A DNA stretch of 64,000 nucleotides, from positions 124,001 through 188,000 of the forward strand of contig CBDCYN010000002.1 in assembly GCA_965224205.1 (NCBI GenBank), written 5' to 3'. The position numbers and the translations under genes are program-made. Shown in pieces: positions 18,817 to 29,991 of the stretch (the stretch's first letter is position 1; each line of letters starts with the position of its first letter). Source of the DNA: CBDCYN01 sp965224205 (GTDB taxonomy: Bacteria > Planctomycetota > Phycisphaerae > Phycisphaerales > Phycisphaeraceae). The notes below the pieces were generated by a model. That model was not told the DNA's origin. It worked only from the letters and a program-made list of their open reading frames with translations, and made no database searches.

Positions 18817-19794
18817 TCACCGAGACATCTTCATTTTGATATGCGTGACGGAAGCGATCCCCCCCAGCAGCACCGCACCGGGCCAGACCGCCGCGGGCAG
18901 CGGGACCGGGATGTTCCCTGGCGAGCCCTCGAGCGCGATCCCAGTGGGCGAGAACTGGCCGATTCCGAACGCGATCACGTCTTCAACCATGTTGCCGTCA
19001 AGGTCGGCCCGCTGGATCTTATTGGTCGAGGCATCGGTCCAGTACATCTTCCCGTTGTTAAGATCCAGGGCGATCCCTTGCGGGTTGGGCGAGCCCGTGG
19101 TGAGCGTAACGAGGTCTTCGACGTTCGACCCGTTGAGGTCGGCCCGCTGGATCTTGTCCGTGCCCGGATCGACCCAGTACATCTTGCCCGCGGCCAGGTC
19201 CAGGGCGATCGCGTTGGGCGTCGTCAAACCAGTGACGAGGTCTTCGACATCGGACCCGTCGAGGTTAGCCCGCTGGATCTTATCCGTGACCACGTCGGTC
19301 CAGTAGATCTTTCCCCCGAGGGGATCGACCGCGATGCCGTGGGGGTTATCAAGGACCGTTGTGTCGACGAGGGTCACAACACCGCTGCCGTCAAAATTCG
19401 CCCGGTTGATCGTATCGCTGCCCCGGTCGGCCCAGTAGATGAACTCGCCCACCGGGTCGACCGCGATGCCCCGGGGGTCGACCAAACCGGCGATGCCCAG
19501 GTCCTCGATCCCCGTGCCGTCGAGGTCGGCCCGCTGGATCTTATCCGTCGCGCCGGTATCGGTCCAGTACATCTTTTCGTTGACCGGGTCGATCGCGATC
19601 CCGAACGCGAACCCCTGGCCGGTAACCAGGTCTGCGATCCCGCTGCCGTCTAGGTTGGCGCTTTGGATCTTGTCCGAGGCAATATCCGTCCAATACACTT
19701 TCGACGCCCGCGCCGTGTCCCCGCACGCAAGCACCCCCGCCCAAGCCACCACCCACACCCATACCCCGAGATTGATCGACCCACATATCCTCAT
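18817..19794 (-). CDS. Secreted YWTD (LDL-receptor class B-type) beta-propeller protein with C-terminal sorting signal
   Basis: An exported protein of about 325 residues. A signal peptide (VWVWVVAWAGVLACGDTARA) precedes repeated blades of the YWTD pattern: KVYWTDIASDKIQSANLDGS, MYWTDTGATDKIQRADLDGT, IYWADRGSDTINRANFDGS, IYWTDVVTDKIQRANLDGS, MYWVDPGTDKIQRADLNGS, MYWTDASTNKIQRADLDG; six repeats fit a closed six-blade propeller. The C-terminus (VPLPAAVWPGAVLLGG then a helix and a basic tail KMKMSR) is a PEP-CTERM variant sorting signal. The start at 19794 has a GGAGGT site. It probably acts at the cell surface. Confidence 0.85.
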   Translation of the reverse strand: MRICGSINLGVWVWVVAWAGVLACGDTARASKVYWTDIASDKIQSANLDGSGIADLVTGQGFAFGIAIDPVNEKMYWTDTGATDKIQRADLDGTGIEDLGIAGLVDPRGIAVDPVGEFIYWADRGSDTINRANFDGSGVVTLVDTTVLDNPHGIAVDPLGGKIYWTDVVTDKIQRANLDGSDVEDLVTGLTTPNAIALDLAAGKMYWVDPGTDKIQRADLNGSNVEDLVTLTTGSPNPQGIALDLNNGKMYWTDASTNKIQRADLDGNMVEDVIAFGIGQFSPTGIALEGSPGNIPVPLPAAVWPGAVLLGGIASVTHIKMKMSR

Positions 19795-19904
19795 GTGTTT
19801 TGACCTCCAACAAAGAGAATGAATCAATGTTTCCAACCCTGAAAAAAACCTTGGCTAACGTATTGATCTAGCAACGATCAACCCTTCCGTTTTTTCACAC
19901 GTAC

Positions 19905-20020
19905 CGGTCCCGGATGCCATGGCGGAGTGGATCTTGCACACGGCGCGGCACGACGCTATCTGCGGTCCACCACGTCACCAACGCGGTACTTGAATACGCG
20001 ATGCATAAACCGGTAATCCC
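19905..20020. repeat. Decayed dispersed repeat, copy c
   Basis: Weak relative of the 11.2 and 11.5 kb copies: GGATCTTGCACACGGCGCGG, later AACGCGGTACTTGAATACGC followed by GATGC. The rest of the 19837-20395 gap shows no gene. Confidence 0.4.
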
Positions 20021-20395
20021 GTCGTCCGCTCACCCTCTGTATCGCCCCTCATCCCACTCGAGACCCTCGAACTCGAACATCGCTGTGTTGAAACACTGCG
20101 GCTGATCCAGCGGCCCGTTGTGTCCCTGAGGCAGGGCTACACGAATGGGAATCGAGAACCGCGTCGCTGACCGATCTGACCGTGAGTTCACTCATGCCGC
20201 GTACGCGGGCTACTTCCAGTAAACCGGATTAGGTTGAGGACAAAAAACCTTCCTGCTTGCTTGAGGTGGCACACCCACCATCCTCATCACTACCCGTTAA
20301 TATACCGTCAAGAGGCTGCTATTGAAACCCCTCGCGACCGGTTCAGAATCAAAAATGCAGATCGCGCCCGTGACCGCAGTAACCTTTACGGTGGC

Positions 20396-20630
20396 GGTCC
20401 TGGGATCGGGGTAAGCAGGGCCATCATCAGCTTCTTCGTTTGCCCGTAAATACCCGGATCCCCCGACGCCCGAGGCCCGGCCACGTTTAGGATCCCGACC
20501 CCATACTCCGCTAGCCACGCTCGGATCCGGCCCAACGCTTGCTCGGTCGAAACCGCATCGAGATCGATGTGCAGCCACGGCTTCTTGATTTTCTTGGCGT
20601 GGTCACGGGTGTAAGCCGAGCTGCTTATGT
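20396..20630 (-). pseudogene. Fragment of a putative molybdenum-cofactor carrier protein
   Basis: An open frame of about 78 codons without a start, ending at 20396. The segment YTRDHAKKIKKPWLHIDLDA followed after about 25 residues by GILNVAGPRASGDPGIYGQT matches the C-terminal half of the YpsA-like putative molybdenum carrier family (Rossmann-like, NVAGPR-S--PGIY motif). The N-terminal half (with the nucleotide-binding glycines) is missing; the frame meets a stop near 20630, just before a 150-bp repeat element. Probably a gene truncated by a mobile element insertion or deletion. Confidence 0.6.
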
Positions 20631-20666
20631 TGTTTCAATGTAGTTTCTTGCTGGCTACGGTCATTA

Positions 20667-20816
20667 TTATTAATGATTGAATAGTTGATTTCATATGTAT
20701 GGTGATCATGTGCCCTTGGCAGTTTATCTGCCAGTGCCGGTTTCGCCGGGTTACTGCACTGGCGGGCAAGCCGCCAGTGGCATACGTACTTCAATCAACA
20801 ATTCAATCATCAATAA
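20667..20816 (+). mobile_element. 150-bp MITE-like element, copy 1
   Basis: Exactly 150 bp with 22-bp terminal inverted repeats (TTATTAATGATTGAATAGTT at one end, TTATTGATGATTGAATTGTT at the other). A second copy, also 150 bp, lies inverted at 43991-44140, with most bases shared. The centre holds a palindrome of the TGCCAGTG / CACTGGC(G)G type. No coding capacity. Confidence 0.8.
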
Positions 20817-20899
20817 GTCAGCTTTGACGAACGGCCCTCAAACCACGAGCGGCGGACAGGTATTTCCTGGGAACAACACGAGTACTAGAATCGTCCTCG

Positions 20900-21832
20900 A
20901 TGCCAGAACTCCCGGAAGTCGAATGCGTCCGCCGTTCGATCACCCTTTGTTTGCTGGGCCAACGGGTGCGGGAGGTGGCCGTGCGGCGAAAAGATGTGGT
21001 GCATGGAAAACCCTCGCTCACGGCTCTGCTCCAAGGCGCTACGGTCACGGCGGTAACTCGGCATGGGAAGCAGCTGGCCATCGTGGGGCGAATCGACCAC
21101 AACGATGGCGGGACGTCGCTTACCTCGTGCGTGTGCGTTCACCTCGGGATGAGTGGGTCATTGGTGTACCGCGGCTGTGGGTCCTCGGGGGGCGAAGCGT
21201 CGCACACGGCGTCGGGCAACGAGGATGACGACCCGCACGCCCATGTCCGCTGGGTCTTCGCCCGTGGCGATCGGCTGGTCTTCCGCGACCCACGCCGGTT
21301 TGGCGGGCTTTGGTTGTACCCGAGCTTGGAGCGGCTGCGGACTCAGCGTTGGCGACGTTTAGGGCCCGACGCGCTGACGGTGACCGCCAATCAGCTGCAC
21401 CGCCGGTTAGCCGGCACGAGCCGGTGTCTTAAGGCCGCCCTGCTGGACCAGACCGTGATCGCCGGGTTAGGCAACATCTACGTTGACGAATTGTTGCACC
21501 GCTGCCAGCTGCATCCGTTGGTCAGCAGCGACCGGATCGAGCTCCCGGCGGTCAAACAGCTGGTCGATCAATCACGACGTTTGTTACGCCTGGCCATTCG
21601 TGCCGGGGGTTCGACGTTCCGAGATTACAAGAACGCCCACGGCAAGCCCGGCCGGTTCCAGCATCAACACCTCGTCTACGGCCGGTCTGCCCAGCCCTGT
21701 TACGCCTGCAGCCGGCCGCTTGCTTCGCTTCGGGTCTGCGGCCGCACGACGGTGTACTGCAAAAAATGTCAGCCACTTCATGCAGCAGCCGGTCGCAGAA
21801 CCAATCGATCCTCAACGAGGATCGGTGTGTAG
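20900..21832 (+). CDS. mutM: Formamidopyrimidine-DNA glycosylase
   Basis: Base-excision repair enzyme removing 8-oxoguanine and formamidopyrimidines and nicking the DNA. The N-terminus PELPEVECVRRS carries the catalytic proline (after Met removal) and Glu. HGKPSL-like lysine, then a helix-two-turn-helix (DQTVIAGLGNIYVDELLHRC), and the C-terminal zinc finger CYACSRPLASLRVCGRTTVY-CKKC with four cysteines are all present. An inserted Gly/Ser/Asp-rich loop (residues about 95-115) is unusual. At 310 residues it is longer than the usual 270. No ribosome site precedes ATG 20900. Confidence 0.93.
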   Translation: MPELPEVECVRRSITLCLLGQRVREVAVRRKDVVHGKPSLTALLQGATVTAVTRHGKQLAIVGRIDHNDGGTSLTSCVCVHLGMSGSLVYRGCGSSGGEASHTASGNEDDDPHAHVRWVFARGDRLVFRDPRRFGGLWLYPSLERLRTQRWRRLGPDALTVTANQLHRRLAGTSRCLKAALLDQTVIAGLGNIYVDELLHRCQLHPLVSSDRIELPAVKQLVDQSRRLLRLAIRAGGSTFRDYKNAHGKPGRFQHQHLVYGRSAQPCYACSRPLASLRVCGRTTVYCKKCQPLHAAAGRRTNRSSTRIGV

Positions 21833-21968
21833 CAGCATCCCCAGTCGCCCCGATCGTTGTCGTGCTTGATACGCGTCGTGTTTGCAAGTCGCGTATCAAA
21901 AATACCGCGTTGGAGATGTCTTGGACACCGATCATTGCCTTGCTGCGTACACCCGTCACGCGGTTATT

Positions 21969-22400
21969 TCATCCGTGATGGGTACACCTGGCCTTGCGGT
22001 CCCGGCGGCTTGGATCAAGGCAAACCCGCCACAGGCCGTCACCGCCGAGACGATCCATCTTCAATTCACCGCAGCAGTGCCGCAGATCGAGCTGTAAAAC
22101 CTTGCGGTCTTGAGTCCATAATAACGGGGTGAACCACCCGCGATCGACCCGGCGAACTGTGCCTCGTTGCCGGCTGATGACCCCTTGATACGCGAGGTAT
22201 CGCTTACGATGATCCTCGATCTGCACCGCGGACCAACAGCCTAAACCAACCCATCGCCAGCTGGGAGAACGCACCCGCATGGTCCACAACAGCGATCCGC
22301 AACCCGTCCCAATCCAAGGTGGCTCCAACAACCAGTCGTAGTGGCTGCCCGAGCGGGTTTCGTGCCGAAGCAGGACAGTGGGTAAACTCTGCATGACCAT
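21969..22400 (-). CDS. Stand-alone LigD-type 3'-phosphoesterase-like protein
   Basis: A 143-residue protein resembling the phosphoesterase domain of bacterial non-homologous end-joining ligase D. VLLRHETRSGSHYDWLLEPP corresponds to the family's VVQeHaAtRLHYDfRLE-like catalytic motif; HRKRYLAYQGVISRQRGTVR and VDRGWF resemble the HP..Y..FEG.IP...YG region. Planctomycetes carry such stand-alone versions. It is convergent with mutM, so the two may both serve DNA repair, but this is only proximity. Metal-binding His and Asp are present; activity is unproven. Confidence 0.6.
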   Translation of the reverse strand: MVMQSLPTVLLRHETRSGSHYDWLLEPPWIGTGCGSLLWTMRVRSPSWRWVGLGCWSAVQIEDHRKRYLAYQGVISRQRGTVRRVDRGWFTPLLWTQDRKVLQLDLRHCCGELKMDRLGGDGLWRVCLDPSRRDRKARCTHHG

Positions 22401-22437
22401 CGCGATCGGTGTAGGATTACAATGAGATAGAACTTAG

Positions 22438-22524
22438 AAGCTGTTTCAAAAACCATGGACGGGTGCCACTGGCTGCTTGTCAGCCAGTGCGGAAACTAAC
22501 GGGATACAGATTTTGAAACAGCTT
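22438..22524. mobile_element. Short MITE-like element with AAGCTGTTTCAAAA ends
   Basis: An 87-bp element with identical 14-bp inverted ends (AAGCTGTTTCAAAA / TTTTGAAACAGCTT). Its centre contains TGCCACTGGCTGCTTGTCAG, related to the palindrome in the 150-bp element, suggesting a shared module. No transposase in this window has matching ends. The rest of the 22401-22890 gap holds no gene. Confidence 0.65.
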
Positions 22525-22890
22525 TTTAGTTTCGTTCCTTCGGGGCCAGCGGGGCTTTATGGATAATTTTTGGCTGCGAGGCGTATAAAATTCAGCCGCT
22601 ACGGCGTGATGGATAAGTCGTTCACATAAATTACCGTGCGGGCAGCGCCATGTAGCCATGAACACGGGGGTACCACTATAATGATATGGATTTTCGTTTG
22701 GGGGGCACATCCGGCAGGTTTGCCTTCAATAGTTATTATGTGAATATACGGATTGGGTACGAAAACGCCGTCTCAAGAAGTGTTCGGCAAGTGTTCGGTG
22801 ATCAACCTCGCTCGCAAGGCATGAACAGCCCCCCAAACGCCGACTCGCCCGTGACCGGTACAACGTAAACCTTTGGATGGGAATCGTCTT

Positions 22891-23583
22891 ATGATGGCAC
22901 CAACAGAAACGAATGGACCCACCGAGCCGATCAGAGCCACGATCAGCTCCGAGTACCGCTGGCGGGTGGGGTTGTTTGCCGGGTTCATGCTTTTCTGGAC
23001 CGGGTGGTGCTTCCTCGACGGGTTTGTGAAATACCCCGCTCAACGCCGACACGCCGAAGCGTTTCTCGAAGCCAAGGACAAAGGGATCCTCGACACCGAC
23101 GAATGGCGACAACAAGCTGCTGACAACGGCTGGAACCCGGACAAAGACCCGGGCAGACCCAAATCAGATTTCGACATCTATACCCAGTTCTTCATGGCCG
23201 CGATCACGACACCCCTGGCGTTGATCTGGGGGGTCGGGTTCATCCGCGCTGGAGGCCGGTGGATCGCGTTAGAGAACGATTCATTGGTCACCAGCTGGGG
23301 CCAGCGTGTCCCACTCGACGCGGTCACCGCCATCAACAAGCAGCGGTGGAAGTCCAAGGGTATCGCGGTGGTACGCTATGAAGAGAATGCCGGTGAAAAA
23401 ACGCTCATGCTCGACGACTGGAAGTACACCCGTGCCCCGATCATCGAGATGGTCCGCGCGGTGGAAGCCGGACTCAGCGATGAGCAGATCCTCAATGGCT
23501 CGCGCGAAGACCCCATCCATGCGCCGGAGGGGTTAGACGTCGAAGACGACAAACCTCAAACAAGTGACCCGGCAGACGTCTGA
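22891..23583 (+). CDS. Hypothetical membrane protein
   Basis: About 230 residues with two membrane helices: GLFAGFMLFWTGWCFLDGFV near residue 32 and FFMAAITTPLALIWGVGFIR near residue 105. The loop between (EAFLEAKDKGILDTDEWRQQ) is charged. The C-terminal cytoplasmic part has a PH-like, strand-rich character: WIALENDSLVTSWGQRVPLD then INKQRWKSKGIAVVRYEEN, similar to bPH2-type domains. The upstream in-frame codon at 22873 is a TTG; ATG 22891 is preferred. Followed at 72 bases by a small secreted protein on the same strand. Confidence 0.65.
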   Translation: MMAPTETNGPTEPIRATISSEYRWRVGLFAGFMLFWTGWCFLDGFVKYPAQRRHAEAFLEAKDKGILDTDEWRQQAADNGWNPDKDPGRPKSDFDIYTQFFMAAITTPLALIWGVGFIRAGGRWIALENDSLVTSWGQRVPLDAVTAINKQRWKSKGIAVVRYEENAGEKTLMLDDWKYTRAPIIEMVRAVEAGLSDEQILNGSREDPIHAPEGLDVEDDKPQTSDPADV

Positions 23584-23655
23584 GGGATCGCTTTCATGCA
23601 CCGCACCGGATTCGAATTTTGAGACAAACCCATCCCAATATAGCGGAGGCTGTTC

Positions 23656-24087
23656 ATGAACCGTGTGGAACGTACGTCAGCACTCACTCTTATCTTCTTC
23701 TTGGCGACATACTCGATGGCCGAGCCCCCAACCACGCAGACGGATCCCGGTGAGCTGACCAAACAGGCCATGGCCCAGATCGCCGCCGGCAACATGCTAG
23801 ACGGGATAGAGTCACTGAGAGACCACCTTGTCATTTCTATCGCTGAATTCGATGCCGCGAGGGAAAAAATCGAGTTGCAGCTGCCTATGATTGCCAAACG
23901 CTTCGGCGACTCAATCGGGTATGAGTTTATTGGGATGGATGAGGTGGGGACCTGTTTACGGCAATATGTCTACATCCAGAAACTAGAACGGCATGTCCTG
24001 GTTTGGAAGTTCCGTTTCTACAAACCCCGAGACCAGTGGTTGCTCAACGCGTTTAAGTACGACGATAAGACCCTGTCACTATTCTGA
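23656..24087 (+). CDS. Hypothetical secreted protein
   Basis: A 143-residue protein with a signal peptide (RTSALTLIFFLATYSMAEPP), a predicted helical domain (LTKQAMAQIAAGNMLDGIES) and a strand-rich C-terminal domain ending KPRDQWLLNAFKYDDKTLSL, of the kind seen in DUF3887/nuclear-transport-factor-like domains (final strand with WxLxxFxYDD). The exact family is not certain. A GGAGG-like site precedes the ATG. It probably shares a transcript with the upstream membrane protein. Confidence 0.65.
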   Translation: MNRVERTSALTLIFFLATYSMAEPPTTQTDPGELTKQAMAQIAAGNMLDGIESLRDHLVISIAEFDAAREKIELQLPMIAKRFGDSIGYEFIGMDEVGTCLRQYVYIQKLERHVLVWKFRFYKPRDQWLLNAFKYDDKTLSLF

Positions 24088-24124
24088 GGGCGGCGCAAGA
24101 TACACCGATTACCGATGAAAATAC

Positions 24125-24215
24125 GGCATGACATGCGTGCGCGGCAAGGAAATTTCCAGGGTTGATCGCGTGACCGACGCGGTATTTTGATACGCGATGC
24201 GTATATCCCGGCGCA
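24125..24215. repeat. Decayed dispersed repeat, copy d
   Basis: Weak copy recognised by GACGCGGTATTTTGATACGC followed by GATGCGTA, matching the tail of the copies at 11.5 and 19.9 kb. Lies in the gap before carB. Confidence 0.4.
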
Positions 24216-24333
24216 TCCGAGACGCGCGGGATGTACCAGCCCCCCCTAGCCAGATCACCCCCGCCCGGTTAAACTTGCTGAAATTTTTTTTCTGGCCACA
24301 CGGGATCTCCCATTCACGGTCGATAATGACGCT

Positions 24334-28035
<3,702 letters not shown>

Positions 28036-28179
28036 TCCCTATCTATTCGTCAGCGCAGTCATTGAGGGGTGGGGTATCCTTGATGCCGTTTTCCGGCCTA
28101 TAATAATAATTTGGCGCAACGACAGGGAACCCTTCCAGCGTATCGGATAACCTGAGCGTGTCATATAGGAGAAAGTCTC

Positions 28180-29619
28180 GTGGCCACCAACCCAGCAGCA
28201 GACAATACACCCCACGGCCAACAACGTTCGTTGCCTCTAGGCAAGCGGGTCTTATTCGCGACCGTGCTGGCGTTGCTGGTCCTGCTCGTGGCGGAATTGC
28301 TGGCGTACGCAGCGATCTGGGTGCGAGACGGCCGGCCGCTGTCTTGGGCCCAGGAACAGAAAGAGCGCGACGGCACCGTTAACCGAATGGTTGAACTCAA
28401 TGACGCGGCGCTGCCCACACAACAGCCGGAATGGCTCGAATACGAAGTGCTCCACCCGTACCTAGGCTACGTCACAGTTTCAGACGCGTCGCAACCGACG
28501 GGTGCGATCCCGATCGCCCCGACGGACATCATCCCCCGCCGATCACCCGACAGAGTTATCATCGGCGTGTTCGGCGGTTCGGTGGCCGCAGGGTTCGGCA
28601 GCCTCGCCATGCCGACCGTGGTCGAGGCGTTAGAAGCATCCAGCCAGTTCACAGGCAAAACGTTTAGCGTGATCAACCTCGCCATGGGCGGGCACAAGCA
28701 GCCCCAGCAGCTGCTGACGCTCAACTACATGCTCGCCCGCGGTGCGGAGTTCGACATCGTCATCAACGTGGACGGGTTCAACGAGGTCGCCCTGCATGCC
28801 CCGGAGAACGGCAAGAAAGGGGTCGCCCCGATCTACCCCCGCAACTGGTACTTCCGCGTCGCGGCCGCGCCCGATGCGACCCTGGCCCGCCTCATCGGCC
28901 GTGCCTCCATCGCCGAGTCCCAAGCCGTGGCTAACGCGGAATTGTTCTCCCACGCCCCACTGCGGTACTCGCCCCTATGCACCCTGATCTGGCGGTGGCG
29001 AAACCGCACCTTCCTAAACGAGTTTAACCGCCTTACCAATGAGGCCCGCAACTACCAGCCCCAGGGTTCGAGCCCCTACCTCATCACCGGCCCATCCCTC
29101 GACAAACCCGACGAACAAGAAAACTTCGACCACCTCGTGGCGATCTGGAAGCGGTGCTCGATCCAGATGGACCGGCTGTGCCGCGCTAACGGGACCCGGT
29201 ACTACCACTTCCTCCAGCCCAATCAGTATGTGCCCGGGTCCAAACCGAAGATGAGCCAAGCCGAGCGGGACGTCGCGTTCTTCGATAACCACCCCTACAA
29301 GCCCGGGGTCCTCAGCGGCTACCCCCTGCTGATCCGCACCGGCCAATCCCTCATCGACAAGGGGGTCCACTTCACCGACCTGACCCAGATCTACGTCGAC
29401 GTTGAAGAAAAGATCTACCGCGACAGCTGCTGCCACGTCAACCCGCTGGGCAACCAGATCATGGGCGCCCACGCAGCGCGGGTGATCCTCGCCGATCTCG
29501 AAACCGATGAAACAGCGGCCCGACCACCCCGCCAGCCCTTAGAGCAGTTTGCGACAATATTTGCCACGCGTTTCGTAGCGGTTTTATCGAGGGTCGTAGA
29601 AAACAAGCCTTGGTTCTGA
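28180..29619 (+). CDS. Membrane-anchored SGNH/GDSL-hydrolase-like protein
   Basis: A 479-residue protein with an N-terminal membrane helix (VLFATVLALLVLLVAELLAY) and an exported SGNH-fold domain. Block I is IIGVFGGSVAAGFG (nucleophile Ser in GGSVA), block III-like VINLAMGGHKQPQQLL, block IV IVINVDGFNEVAL, and the C-terminal catalytic pair is in DSCCHVNPLGNQIM (Asp-x3-His). Such proteins include polysaccharide O-acetyl-esterases and AlgX/AlgJ-like enzymes; the substrate is unknown. The GTG start at 28180 has an AGGAGA site 8 bases upstream. It stands alone downstream of carB. Confidence 0.75.
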   Translation: MATNPAADNTPHGQQRSLPLGKRVLFATVLALLVLLVAELLAYAAIWVRDGRPLSWAQEQKERDGTVNRMVELNDAALPTQQPEWLEYEVLHPYLGYVTVSDASQPTGAIPIAPTDIIPRRSPDRVIIGVFGGSVAAGFGSLAMPTVVEALEASSQFTGKTFSVINLAMGGHKQPQQLLTLNYMLARGAEFDIVINVDGFNEVALHAPENGKKGVAPIYPRNWYFRVAAAPDATLARLIGRASIAESQAVANAELFSHAPLRYSPLCTLIWRWRNRTFLNEFNRLTNEARNYQPQGSSPYLITGPSLDKPDEQENFDHLVAIWKRCSIQMDRLCRANGTRYYHFLQPNQYVPGSKPKMSQAERDVAFFDNHPYKPGVLSGYPLLIRTGQSLIDKGVHFTDLTQIYVDVEEKIYRDSCCHVNPLGNQIMGAHAARVILADLETDETAARPPRQPLEQFATIFATRFVAVLSRVVENKPWF

Positions 29620-29905
29620 CCGTGAGTATGGAGGAGGGGGCAGAAAATCACGCAATCTGCTCTAGCTGCGCAGCTGATGGGTACATGAATACCATTTACC
29701 CCTTACCGGTTGTTTACGCGGGAAGGATGTGGGAATAATCCAGATCTGGATCACGCCGTAGCCGTTCGCCGCAAGCCCCGCGGCCACAAGCGGGTTCTTA
29801 CAGCATTCCCATCGACCACGGATTGATCGATACCCGCATCCACCCGATTTCTCGCGTGCATAGGCGATAACTCCAACCTCGCTTCATCGTTGGGCCCTTG
29901 GGGGC

Positions 29906-29950
29906 GCATCACACACCCCCCTCCGCGCGGGACAGAGGGGGTGTGGTGAC
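29906..29950 (-). terminator. Strong GC-rich hairpin after the PEP-CTERM gene
   Basis: Inverted repeat with arms CACACACCCCCCT and AGGGGGTGTGGTG around a short CCGCGCGGGACAG loop, 40-85 bases downstream of the PEP-CTERM gene stop on the minus strand. No T-run follows, so it may act in RNA stability or a factor-assisted stop. The remainder of the 29620-29991 gap has no gene. Confidence 0.45.
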
Positions 29951-29991
29951 GCTTCATATCGCTCGGATCAGCCCAGAACGGTCCGTCGGGG

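Noticed and set aside
18778..19653. Long plus-strand frame across the YWTD propeller gene
   Set aside because: Antisense shadow; repeats mirror those of the real gene, which has a signal peptide, sorting tail and ribosome site.
22461..22495. CRISPR-like repeat suggested by the TGCCACTGGC palindromes
   Set aside because: Copies are far apart with no regular spacers and no cas genes; they belong to dispersed elements.
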